Shown in pieces: positions 40,073 through 47,705 of a stretch of DNA of 52,263 bases; position 1 is the stretch's first letter, and the number at the start of each line of letters is the position of its first letter. Location of the stretch: positions 1 to 52,263 of IMG/VR virus record IMGVR_UViG_3300027712_000046. One strand, written 5' to 3'. A program made the position numbers and the translations under genes. The notes beneath the pieces were generated by a model. The model did not search any database and had not been told where the DNA came from. It was given only the letters and a program-made list of their open reading frames with translations. Source of the stretch: a virus.

Positions 40073-40535
40073 TTCGTTTTGGATTAAAATCGCATTGAGA
40101 ATAGCAGCTATTGTATTATTTTCGTTCGGTTTAACTTTTTTAAAGCTTCCTTTTTGGAATACCGTCAGTATATTGTCAGGTGTTCTAATAATTGTAGAAG
40201 GATTTTTTCCAACTAAGGTGGAAACTCCTCCAATTCAGGAGTTGCAAGTATCAGATTTGCAAAAATTTGAAGAATTGCTTCAAGAAAAAGATGAAGTGAT
40301 CAATTCTTATGAGGTTATGTTGGATGAACAAGTCGTTTCTATTGATTGCAATTGTGGATCTACTCTTTTTAAAGGTATTTTGATTCCAAATGCTGAAAAT
40401 ATATGTAAATGCTCCAAATGTTCGGAAACATATAAGGTTTTCGTTAGCTATGACAGCATTTTAATCGCTGACCCGCTCACATCCGACGCTGTTTTCGACA
40501 AATTGCGTTCTATTGAGCCTGAATCTATCAATTAA
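40065..40535 (+). CDS. Small membrane protein with zinc ribbon
   Basis: After a short N-terminus (MNDSFWIKIALR) there are two hydrophobic segments, AAIVLFSFGLTFLKL and TVSILSGVLIIVEGFF, then a charged helix (LQKFEELLQEKDEVINSYEV) and a zinc ribbon IDCNCGSTLFKG...ICKCSKCSETYK. It is likely an inner-membrane hairpin with a cytoplasmic metal-binding domain. No named family. It overlaps the upstream gene by 8 nt; ATGs at 40053 and 40056 are also in frame. Confidence 0.62.
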   Translation: MNDSFWIKIALRIAAIVLFSFGLTFLKLPFWNTVSILSGVLIIVEGFFPTKVETPPIQELQVSDLQKFEELLQEKDEVINSYEVMLDEQVVSIDCNCGSTLFKGILIPNAENICKCSKCSETYKVFVSYDSILIADPLTSDAVFDKLRSIEPESIN

Positions 40536-40558
40536 ACACTGCGGCATAGTAATGTTGT

Positions 40559-40795
40559 ATGAAAACTATTACTATACATAGAAAACAAGGAATCGTAGAA
40601 CAAATGAGCTTGACATCTTTCGCAAGATGGGCTTGTTTGGTAGAGGCATTTGAATTTATTGATGAAAAAGCAGAAGAATTGGGACTTGATCTGAAAGATG
40701 TTGTAAAACCACTAGCAATCGAGCATTATATCAATGAAAGATTTCCCGCAATGCTTCACGATGTTACTGTAGAAGCAAGATCAGGTAATATTTGA
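40559..40795 (+). CDS. Small hypothetical protein (78 aa)
   Basis: Acidic helical protein (ARWACLVEAFEFIDEKAEEL, VVKPLAIEHYINERFPAML). No family recognised. Convergent with, and overlapping by 15 nt, the glycosyltransferase on the other strand. A TAGTAA element 6 nt before the ATG resembles a -10 box without a -35. Confidence 0.55.
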   Translation: MKTITIHRKQGIVEQMSLTSFARWACLVEAFEFIDEKAEELGLDLKDVVKPLAIEHYINERFPAMLHDVTVEARSGNI

Positions 40796-41614
40796 CTTGA
40801 TTTCATCCTCAATAATTTGAATGTAATTATTATCGACCACTTCTTTGAAGTGGTCTTTTAATTCATCAGTAGGTAGACCCAATTCTGCAAACCCAATCAT
40901 ATAATTACGAAAGCGATCCTTTAAATTATTGGGGTATGACACTCCATTCGGGCGTTGGAATCGATGCATCCATCTTAAGAACGGTAAACATAATGTTTTT
41001 TTACCGTTTTTTTTGTATTTGGTATGAATATACCCTTCTTCGCCGCCAAAACCTCTGAAATTCTTATTAAAACCAAGCCAACTGTCTTTTCTACAAGCAA
41101 AAAGACCCAATCCTTGTGCAGGTATTTCAAAAGGCTTATTAGCAGGTGAAATACCCCTGTCATCGGTGCCCCAAGTGCCCCACATATAAGATCTCCATTC
41201 CAAATCAAAGTGTGTTGAAATGTTTTTCATATCATCATACACCAATGGACCTTGTAAAAGATTACCACGATCCTTTCCAGAATCAAAAAACGCAATTAAT
41301 TGATTAATCGATCCCGGTTCCAATAAAACATGGCTATCAATACACAACACATAAGGTGTATCTGCCAATTCAAATATTTTATTTCGAACAATAGTGGAAT
41401 TATACTTTGTAAATGGCAAATATTGAACAGGTTCTTGAATCCATTCAATATATTCACGTAAAGATTTGCCGTGTTTGCTAGTTGGATTGTTATCAATGAT
41501 GATAAATTCAACATCATTCAATATTTCAGTATGAAACATTCGAATGGCTTGTAAAGTAAAGTAAATACCATCAAAATCATCATGGACCGCCATGCCTATT
41601 GTTAATTTTTTCAT
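40781..41614 (-). CDS. Glycosyltransferase (GT2, GalNAc-transferase-like) in the adhesin module
   Basis: The 277-residue protein has KKLTIGMAVHDDFDGIYFTL, VEFIIIDNNPTSKHGKSLRE, YNSTIVRNKIFELADTPYVL followed by CIDSHVLLEPG (DxH metal motif, as in polypeptide GalNAc transferases), and NKNFRGFGGEEGYIHTKYKK (GGEE acceptor/catalytic region). DxH plus GGEE resembles enzymes adding the first sugar to Ser/Thr. It is 11 nt downstream of a gene for a Ser/Thr-repeat protein, an attractive substrate. That link is inference. Confidence 0.75.
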   Translation of the reverse strand: MKKLTIGMAVHDDFDGIYFTLQAIRMFHTEILNDVEFIIIDNNPTSKHGKSLREYIEWIQEPVQYLPFTKYNSTIVRNKIFELADTPYVLCIDSHVLLEPGSINQLIAFFDSGKDRGNLLQGPLVYDDMKNISTHFDLEWRSYMWGTWGTDDRGISPANKPFEIPAQGLGLFACRKDSWLGFNKNFRGFGGEEGYIHTKYKKNGKKTLCLPFLRWMHRFQRPNGVSYPNNLKDRFRNYMIGFAELGLPTDELKDHFKEVVDNNYIQIIEDEIKSNIT

Positions 41615-41625
41615 TTCTATAATTA

Positions 41626-42153
41626 TCAGAATCCTAATCTATTGCAACTACCAATTTGAGAAGAACATTGCAATACCAATGGAGATATTGTAGTGACTTT
41701 AGAAGTTGTGGTGCTAGTAGATACATAAACAACAGGCTGTAATGTTGTTGATATGTTTGAGGGGCTTCCAAATCCCGGTGGCATCGTTAATGGATTAGAT
41801 GTAGTGGTTGGATTTAACGTAACTGTGAACACAGGAGGGAATGTAAATGTTCCCGGATCAAGAGTTGTCTCCGTAGTTGTCTCTGTAGTGGTCTCCGTAG
41901 TAGTATACGGGGGAATCGTAGTGCTGGTAGATGTGCTGGTGGATGTAGATGTAGATGTGCTGGTGGATGTGGACGTAGAGGTGCTAGTGCTAGTGGTCTC
42001 CGTAGTAGTATACGGGGGAATCGTAGTGCTGGTAGATGTGCTGGTGGATGTAGATGTAGATGTGCTGGTGGATGTGGACGTAGAGGTGCTAGTGCTAGTG
42101 GAAGTGCTAGTGCTAGTTGATGTGTCTGTTGTAAATGTAGTTTCATCAACCAT
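41626..42153 (-). CDS. Ser/Thr-repeat (mucin-like) virion protein
   Basis: The 175-residue protein is dominated by alternating Ser-Thr runs in two blocks, each followed by TTIPPYTTTETT. A Pro/Thr-rich region (FTFPPVFTVTLNPTTTSNPL) and a short C-terminus with two Cys (LQCSSQIGSCNRLGF) follow. No catalytic motif. The composition is that of a heavily O-glycosylated stalk or spacer. It lies between a lectin-like virion gene and a glycosyltransferase on one transcript. Confidence 0.7.
   Translation of the reverse strand: MVDETTFTTDTSTSTSTSTSTSTSTSTSTSTSTSTSTSTSTSTTIPPYTTTETTSTSTSTSTSTSTSTSTSTSTSTSTTIPPYTTTETTTETTTETTLDPGTFTFPPVFTVTLNPTTTSNPLTMPPGFGSPSNISTTLQPVVYVSTSTTTSKVTTISPLVLQCSSQIGSCNRLGF
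41890..42099 (-). repeat. Perfect 105-bp tandem direct repeat
   Basis: Units 41890-41994 and 41995-42099 are identical base for base (35 codons each), including silent positions, so the duplication is recent. Smaller 6-bp Ser-Thr repeats lie inside each unit. Confidence 0.9.
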
Positions 42154-42156
42154 TTA

Positions 42157-42969
42157 TTATGGATATATCCCAGATAAAGTGTTATATGTTAATTCTCCAG
42201 ATGTTTTGATTTTATCAAATGGTATTATCTCCGTAATTGCATCTTGCGTTGCTCCTTGAACGTGAAAATTTTTGAAAAATAACGTAGATGGAGTATTTAA
42301 TGATGATATTGGCGAGCAAAATGTGAATCCAGCTTTCAATCCGTTTTTGTATGTCAAATAGTTTCCAATATATACAGAAGTTAACGTTCGATACGATGAA
42401 TCTGTATTATATTTAAAATCGATAGATATGGTATCTGTATTTGCGTATCTAAATCGCAAAGTTTTGTAAGATTTTGCTGATGATAGTATTGAGAATGATG
42501 AATTTAAACTAGATAATGTTTCATAAAAAATGATATTATCAGAACCTTCTCGTATTATTATGCTATTGCGTTTAATTTGATTCAAATTAACGCCCCCTCT
42601 AGTCGAAGAAGACAACGCAAACAATCCTGTTGTATCAAATGCAATACAAATGTCGCCAACTGTATCAGTTCCAACGTTTCCTTCTAATACAATACGATTG
42701 TAATCTTCTGTTAAGATAAACTCATCACTTTCAGTTGCTAAAAATGCTGATGCAGGAAGACTACAACTATATCCTAGATATTGCCCCGGTAAAGCTGATG
42801 TTGATTGAGTTTGGGATGTTAAAAACGTGCAAAAACCAGCTTCTGTTCCAGTCAATGCATATTGAAAACTCCAAGTTATATCATAGCTTGGATTATATTG
42901 ATTATTATTATCAACAAATGCAAAATACTTTGCATTTGCTGGTAATGTTATGTCCGCTGGAAAACTCAT
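42157..42969 (-). CDS. Lectin-like beta-sandwich adhesin/virion protein
   Basis: The 270-residue protein has ITWSFQYALTGTEAGFCTFL, SALPGQYLGYSCSL, GDICIAFDTTGLFALSSSTR and SYKTLRFRYANTDTISIDFK. These follow the strand order of L-type lectin/concanavalin-like domains (G.....LGY, then G....AFDT.G.F) often found in phage adhesins. Carbohydrate binding is likely but not shown. It lies directly downstream of the fibre genes. Confidence 0.6.
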   Translation of the reverse strand: MSFPADITLPANAKYFAFVDNNNQYNPSYDITWSFQYALTGTEAGFCTFLTSQTQSTSALPGQYLGYSCSLPASAFLATESDEFILTEDYNRIVLEGNVGTDTVGDICIAFDTTGLFALSSSTRGGVNLNQIKRNSIIIREGSDNIIFYETLSSLNSSFSILSSAKSYKTLRFRYANTDTISIDFKYNTDSSYRTLTSVYIGNYLTYKNGLKAGFTFCSPISSLNTPSTLFFKNFHVQGATQDAITEIIPFDKIKTSGELTYNTLSGIYP

Positions 42970-44078
42970 ACTTTATCTTTAATCAATACACTAACAGGTA
43001 AATCATATCGAGCAAATAAATTAGCTAGTGATACAACCTTAACAATGCAATAAGTATTGGTGGATTCAGTAACTTTAGCAAACCAGCCCAAATTATCTGA
43101 AATCACGTTCGCTAAAACAAACGGTTTTGATAAATTAGTGGTAGGATACGAGAATTTATATTCTCCTCTCGCCATTCTAGTAGCCGACAATAAAGAAGAA
43201 TTTGCATCGAATGATGACAGTAGAGAACCATCTGCGATGGTAAGAATTCCCCATTTTTCAGTCCAATAAATACTGTTTAGTGTGAATGCATTAACAGCTG
43301 ACAAAATACTACTATCAACTCCGATAACAACGGTGCTTGTCAATGGATTTGTCGCAACTCCAGTTATTGGAAGTCCATTACCAGTAGCCGTCAATCCATT
43401 TGTTACAGTTATTGTATTTGTAGATATATCAACAGCTGATAATTTTGTCCAGCTGAGAGTTCCATCGGCTTGTATTCTAGCAAATGTATTATTTAATAAT
43501 ACATTTGATGGAAAGTGATAAATGTTATTATTTATCTTTAGATCACTTGGAAGTGTCAATTCAGAAGCCGTTGCTTTTACAATAATATCAGCTGGAATAG
43601 TTGCAGACAGTGCGATCTTATTAGATCCATTAATGTAAATCGGCGCTGTAGTTGCATTTGAATCAATATTACCCGCTGATATTTTACCTACAATTACAGA
43701 AGTGTCTGAAATTACAATAGTTCCATTACCTGCATTATAAATTCCACCGATTTTAGTCCAATTTGAAACAGTTGTTCCCGGTAACGATGTTAATTTGTAT
43801 AGATAATTAAGATTAGTAGCAAATGCCAAATCTCCAACTTCTGAATTATCTCCATATGAAGTTGCTATGTTGGAAACTGTAGTCTGCTCACCTTTGAATT
43901 TGTTACCAGCCGGAACTCCCCCAGCAGTTGAACCATCTCCAATATATAATCTTTTTGTATCTGTTGAATATCCAAGTTCACCAGCATCCAAAATGATTTG
44001 TTTTCGTTGAGAGTCTGGACCCTGCCGAACAATCAATTTCAGGAGAGTGTTTTCGTATATTTCAATAGATTTTGCCAT
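42966..44078 (-). CDS. Tail fibre protein, paralogue 1
   Basis: The N-terminal 45 residues (LIVRQGPDSQRKQIILDAGE followed by LGYSTDTKRLYIGDGS) form a phage fibre N-domain of the R.G.......L..GELGY..DT..l.iGdG type, as in major tropism determinant and many short fibres. The rest is beta-repetitive and Ser/Thr/Asn-rich, as in trimeric fibres, and ends in a compact domain (MARGEYKFSYPTTNLSKPFV). Receptor-binding function is inferred from the fold and context. Overlaps the lectin-like gene by ATGA. Confidence 0.75.
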   Translation of the reverse strand: MAKSIEIYENTLLKLIVRQGPDSQRKQIILDAGELGYSTDTKRLYIGDGSTAGGVPAGNKFKGEQTTVSNIATSYGDNSEVGDLAFATNLNYLYKLTSLPGTTVSNWTKIGGIYNAGNGTIVISDTSVIVGKISAGNIDSNATTAPIYINGSNKIALSATIPADIIVKATASELTLPSDLKINNNIYHFPSNVLLNNTFARIQADGTLSWTKLSAVDISTNTITVTNGLTATGNGLPITGVATNPLTSTVVIGVDSSILSAVNAFTLNSIYWTEKWGILTIADGSLLSSFDANSSLLSATRMARGEYKFSYPTTNLSKPFVLANVISDNLGWFAKVTESTNTYCIVKVVSLANLFARYDLPVSVLIKDKV

Positions 44079-44086
44079 ATAATTAA

Positions 44087-45190
44087 TTAGTAAGCGTAGA
44101 CTGGAATTGCAAAACGACTGATTATCTTATCGCCTAATCTTGTTGATGTGTTACCTTCAAACAACATGAACCCAGCAGATGACAATACAAGAACACTTGA
44201 CGTAGAGCCATTTGAAGACATTGTATAGTAAGTAGTCAATGCTCCAGATGCGGACGGCCATGATGTCAAACCTTTTGTAATAGCACCATTATGACCAGTT
44301 CCAGTTCCGTCTGGGTTAAACGCGGATACAACATCATAAATGGATGATCTGATATAAGTAATTCTACCATAACTATCTGATGACATAGCAGCCATTTCAC
44401 TATAGTTAGTTCCAATTGTTTTTAAATCTAATGTGCCATTTGCGTTTAAATCAAATGCCGCAACATTAACACCTGTTATAGCGGTTCGAATAGTGGAATT
44501 TGCACTATTCAGTTGCAACCCATTACCAATCCACGAACCGGACAATGCAGAGTAACTGAGAGCAGCTACATCCAAATTACCATCTGATGTAATTTTCAAA
44601 TTAGATGCCAATTTAAGACCAACTTTGGTTCCATTACCACCACTCAAACCATTTGTGAATGTGGCGGATGCCAATTCAAATTCTGTAACGCCTTGATTGT
44701 TAATTTGCAGAGCACTTAATCCACTCAATTTGAATTGAGTTGCATCATAGTTGACTTTGAGAATACCAGAATCAATTTTAAGACCGCCAGTTACATAAGA
44801 TGGATTAATTTTGATTGGAAGAATTGCATTGTCTTTTAATGTTATGTAATTGTTTGATAATAATTCAAAAAACGCAGCATCAATTTTTGGACCGACTGGA
44901 TACCAAGATGAAATATTATTGTAAGCTGCCGCAGTTAATTGATAAAATTGATTATTTGCATACACCAAATCGCCAACCTGTGCATTTGTGTCAGTAAGAG
45001 AGCTATAGCTGTTTGAAACTGGATGCACTTTTGATCCAACTACAACACCACCCGATAGAGTGCCTGTCCCCACAAAAACTCTACGAGTGTCAATGGTGTA
45101 ACCCAACTCACCTTCATCCAAGATGACGGTTTTACGTTGAGAATCCAGTCCTCTACGGACTTTAAATTTTGTAATTTGAATACTTGCCAT
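44087..45190 (-). CDS. Tail fibre protein, paralogue 2
   Basis: Same plan as its neighbour: an N-domain KFKVRRGLDSQRKTVILDEG then ELGYTIDTRRVFVGTGTLSG, followed by VGDLVYANNQFYQLTA and a long beta-repeat shaft (SGGNGTKVGLKLASNLKITS). The C-terminal domain (MSSNGSTSSVLVLSSAGFML) differs from paralogue 1. The head-to-tail pair suggests duplication with divergence of receptor-binding ends. 367 residues. Confidence 0.75.
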   Translation of the reverse strand: MASIQITKFKVRRGLDSQRKTVILDEGELGYTIDTRRVFVGTGTLSGGVVVGSKVHPVSNSYSSLTDTNAQVGDLVYANNQFYQLTAAAYNNISSWYPVGPKIDAAFFELLSNNYITLKDNAILPIKINPSYVTGGLKIDSGILKVNYDATQFKLSGLSALQINNQGVTEFELASATFTNGLSGGNGTKVGLKLASNLKITSDGNLDVAALSYSALSGSWIGNGLQLNSANSTIRTAITGVNVAAFDLNANGTLDLKTIGTNYSEMAAMSSDSYGRITYIRSSIYDVVSAFNPDGTGTGHNGAITKGLTSWPSASGALTTYYTMSSNGSTSSVLVLSSAGFMLFEGNTSTRLGDKIISRFAIPVYAY

Positions 45191-45193
45191 ATA

Positions 45194-45886
45194 TTAAGCG
45201 GTTCTTTGCCAAATGTAAAGACCAAATGAGGGGGGAGTGGTCATTATCGGTACTCCCAATCCAGTGTTGTCTGCTGTATTTCCAACAAGCGATGTTTTAC
45301 CAAGAGTTGCTTGAGTTGGAGTTCCTCTTAATGTGTAAGCTCTACTAGCTACTGCATAAGCATCGGCTATGACTGTGGTTTCGGCTGATACAGTAGGTGC
45401 AGTTTGAGCGTATGCACTATCAGAGTTAGCAACATAGTGGGAGTGAGCAGGTAAATTATTCTTATCGAGGGCTACTTCATATTTTCCAGTATTGTTACCA
45501 CCAACGCTAAAGGTTCTTGAAATACCAGTTGAATCTGATCCAGTTCCAACCCCAACAATAAAGCGTCCTTGTGCAATTTGTCCCCAAGTTCCACCCATAA
45601 AAGTAGATGGACTTGAATTGGTAGCTGTAAAATAAACACTTCCAACAGGGAATAACACATCGATCAATGGTTTAGGAGAGGCGGATGTCGGGTATGACAC
45701 ATTACCAGCAATAAGTGGACCGCTAACAACAGCCCCATTGTTTTTAGCGCCAAGTGATAATGCGGTTTGCTTACCACCGCCATCATAGATATCATCTATA
45801 CTAGATGAGGGTACTCCGTCATTGTTAACTGTGTGTAACAAGGAGGTGTAAGTATCAGAAATAAACTGGTTTTCCAAAGATTTCAT
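45194..45886 (-). CDS. Tail collar-domain fibre protein
   Basis: The 230-residue protein contains the phage tail collar fold: DVLFPVGSVYFTATNSSPST, FMGGTWGQIAQGRFIVGVG, then ALDKNNLPAHSHYVANSDSA and a C-terminal MTTPPSFGLYIWQRTA. This is the arrangement of short tail fibre (gp12-type) and microcin-collar proteins, where conserved His residues can bind iron. Its promoter has both a TTGACA box and a late box. First gene of the fibre group. Confidence 0.85.
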   Translation of the reverse strand: MKSLENQFISDTYTSLLHTVNNDGVPSSSIDDIYDGGGKQTALSLGAKNNGAVVSGPLIAGNVSYPTSASPKPLIDVLFPVGSVYFTATNSSPSTFMGGTWGQIAQGRFIVGVGTGSDSTGISRTFSVGGNNTGKYEVALDKNNLPAHSHYVANSDSAYAQTAPTVSAETTVIADAYAVASRAYTLRGTPTQATLGKTSLVGNTADNTGLGVPIMTTPPSFGLYIWQRTA

Positions 45887-45921
45887 TAGTTGTATTTAAT
45901 TTGAAGATTTGATTATGTCAA
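45887..45921 (-). promoter_or_regulatory. Hybrid promoter: TTGACA -35 plus late-type box
   Basis: Minus strand TTGACA (45921-45916), 16 nt, then TTAAATAC (45899-45892), 5 nt, ATG at 45886. It could be read by the host sigma factor and by gp55. Confidence 0.55.
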
Positions 45922-47705
45922 ACTAAATTTAATATTTTAGTTTGAATTGCTACCATAGCAAGAAATACTCGTTGAATGGAGACGATATTAATTGTCTCGT
46001 TACCATTTATCAGCATATTTTCTAATTCAAATACCAAATCTTCAATTGGGATATTGCGGAATTTAGAATCCGTTGATTTGAATATTTTTTTAGAATCTCT
46101 AGTTGTCCATAACAACTCATTGGTAGAGATGTTTAATTTTGTAATGTTCCAAATATAATTTTCAAATGTTGCATTTTTTATGCTTTTGAAATCTTTAATT
46201 TGGGAAGCTCTTGAATAGATTGAAAGCAAGTCTTTGAGCAAATTCAATATGGCAATATTGAAAGAAATACCTATGCTATTTCCTGTGCAGTTAAAGTTCT
46301 TGTATTTTTTAACCAAATCAAGATCGATGGTTGCAGAATACATAGTAGGTCGTCCTTTACAAGCATACAATCTTCCTATGTTATGCACTAATGAATATGT
46401 ATAACCATTTTGGTTAACGTTATTGAAGGTGCGATTATTAAACCTATTCGAACGCATCGCATTTGAATTATATTTTATCTGTATTGTATCCCAAGTGTTG
46501 TAAGTGTTTTTCCACAGATAATCTCTTAGATAAGAATAAGTAACGTCGCCTGATACACCAACGCTTGATGTAGGATTCGATAGGATTCGAGATTCAATAC
46601 GCTTCGCAGTATCAATTGTGTGTGTGATTAAGAATACATCAGAGTCGTCGTTAGAAAACATCAAACTATCAACAGTATCAATCACATCAATCTCAGTTTT
46701 TTGCAAACTTGAAATGACATTCTCAACATCAAAGAAGATAAAGTAATCAGAAGTTCCATTACTTCCAATCAATATGATTGCATCGTCATTTTTTCTGATA
46801 TCCAATCCTTTCAGGGATGTTATGCCCAAATCTGCAAAAGTTACAGTTTGATAAATTTCATTTGAGTATCTATTTTTGATGTAAATAACATCATTCATAA
46901 CTTCACTTCTCTTATCAGAACCCATCTTAAAGAAATTTTTGGTTTGTTCTGTTATTGTAGTTGAGAGTGCATCTTTAAGAGTTAATGAACCACAAATTGA
47001 GAACTTTGAGAAATCATAAATTGAAATTTTATTTGTTGAATAGTAATAAAGTTCATTTTTGGAGTAATCGCCATCTATTCGCAATACATTCTGGTTTGGA
47101 GACTGTGATAAAACTTGAATTTCATTAGTATTAATGAAACTGCCACCTATTGAATAGGTGTTGGTATCGTCCATACAATAATATACAAAGTCTTCATTTG
47201 TTCCGATAACAAAAAATCCATATTTGATAGAGTCTAAGAATGCCCATGTAGGATTTCCAGAGAATGGATCGCTATGAGTGTATGTATTTTTACCAGTCGC
47301 GATATCATCCGGTGTTCTTATATCCAATTCTGTTGATGATAGAGTATAAAAATGACTATTTTTGTAATCATATTTGATAAAATCAGGATTCAAATACACA
47401 TGAGTCTTGTATATCTTTAGATTGTTATCATTAATATTACCAAATAGATAACTCAAGTTGGTGTCATCAAGAATATCAAATGCATTTGGAGTAAAAATAG
47501 TTAATTCTTCGAATTTTCCATCAAATGCAGTCTCTCTCAGAAATAAATCAGTTAAAAACGTCGATTTCGGAGTCAACTGCGCCGATTTATTATTAGGTCG
47601 TTTTTCAGAGTATGCGACTCCGCTCAATACATGGAAGTATCCTGAATAATCATTACCGTTTAAGGTGAATGCATTTCCATTGTCGTGTTTGAAGTAATAA
47701 ATCAT
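45918..47705 (-). CDS. Large virion protein, beta-rich (595 aa)
   Basis: The protein starts MIYYFKHDNGNAFTLNGNDY and is rich in Asn, Asp, Ser and aromatic residues with many short strands (KNSHFYTLSSTELDIRTPDD, YGFFVIGTNEDFVYYCMDD, DDAIILIGSNGTSDYFIFFD), a pattern consistent with a repeated blade-like fold. A helical C-terminus (FNIAILNLLKDLLSIYSRAS) follows. No family recognised. Its place in the fibre/baseplate transcript suggests a tail-associated structural role. Confidence 0.65.
   Translation of the reverse strand: MIYYFKHDNGNAFTLNGNDYSGYFHVLSGVAYSEKRPNNKSAQLTPKSTFLTDLFLRETAFDGKFEELTIFTPNAFDILDDTNLSYLFGNINDNNLKIYKTHVYLNPDFIKYDYKNSHFYTLSSTELDIRTPDDIATGKNTYTHSDPFSGNPTWAFLDSIKYGFFVIGTNEDFVYYCMDDTNTYSIGGSFINTNEIQVLSQSPNQNVLRIDGDYSKNELYYYSTNKISIYDFSKFSICGSLTLKDALSTTITEQTKNFFKMGSDKRSEVMNDVIYIKNRYSNEIYQTVTFADLGITSLKGLDIRKNDDAIILIGSNGTSDYFIFFDVENVISSLQKTEIDVIDTVDSLMFSNDDSDVFLITHTIDTAKRIESRILSNPTSSVGVSGDVTYSYLRDYLWKNTYNTWDTIQIKYNSNAMRSNRFNNRTFNNVNQNGYTYSLVHNIGRLYACKGRPTMYSATIDLDLVKKYKNFNCTGNSIGISFNIAILNLLKDLLSIYSRASQIKDFKSIKNATFENYIWNITKLNISTNELLWTTRDSKKIFKSTDSKFRNIPIEDLVFELENMLINGNETINIVSIQRVFLAMVAIQTKILNLV

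Noticed and set aside
41890-42150. CRISPR-like repetition
   Set aside because: The repeats are in-frame codon repeats with no constant spacers, and no cas genes are present.
41753-42259. Long plus-strand ORF rich in Val-Asp-Val repeats opposite the Ser/Thr-repeat gene
   Set aside because: It is the antisense reading of the Ser-Thr codon repeat; the composition follows from the repeat and there is no promoter or start context.
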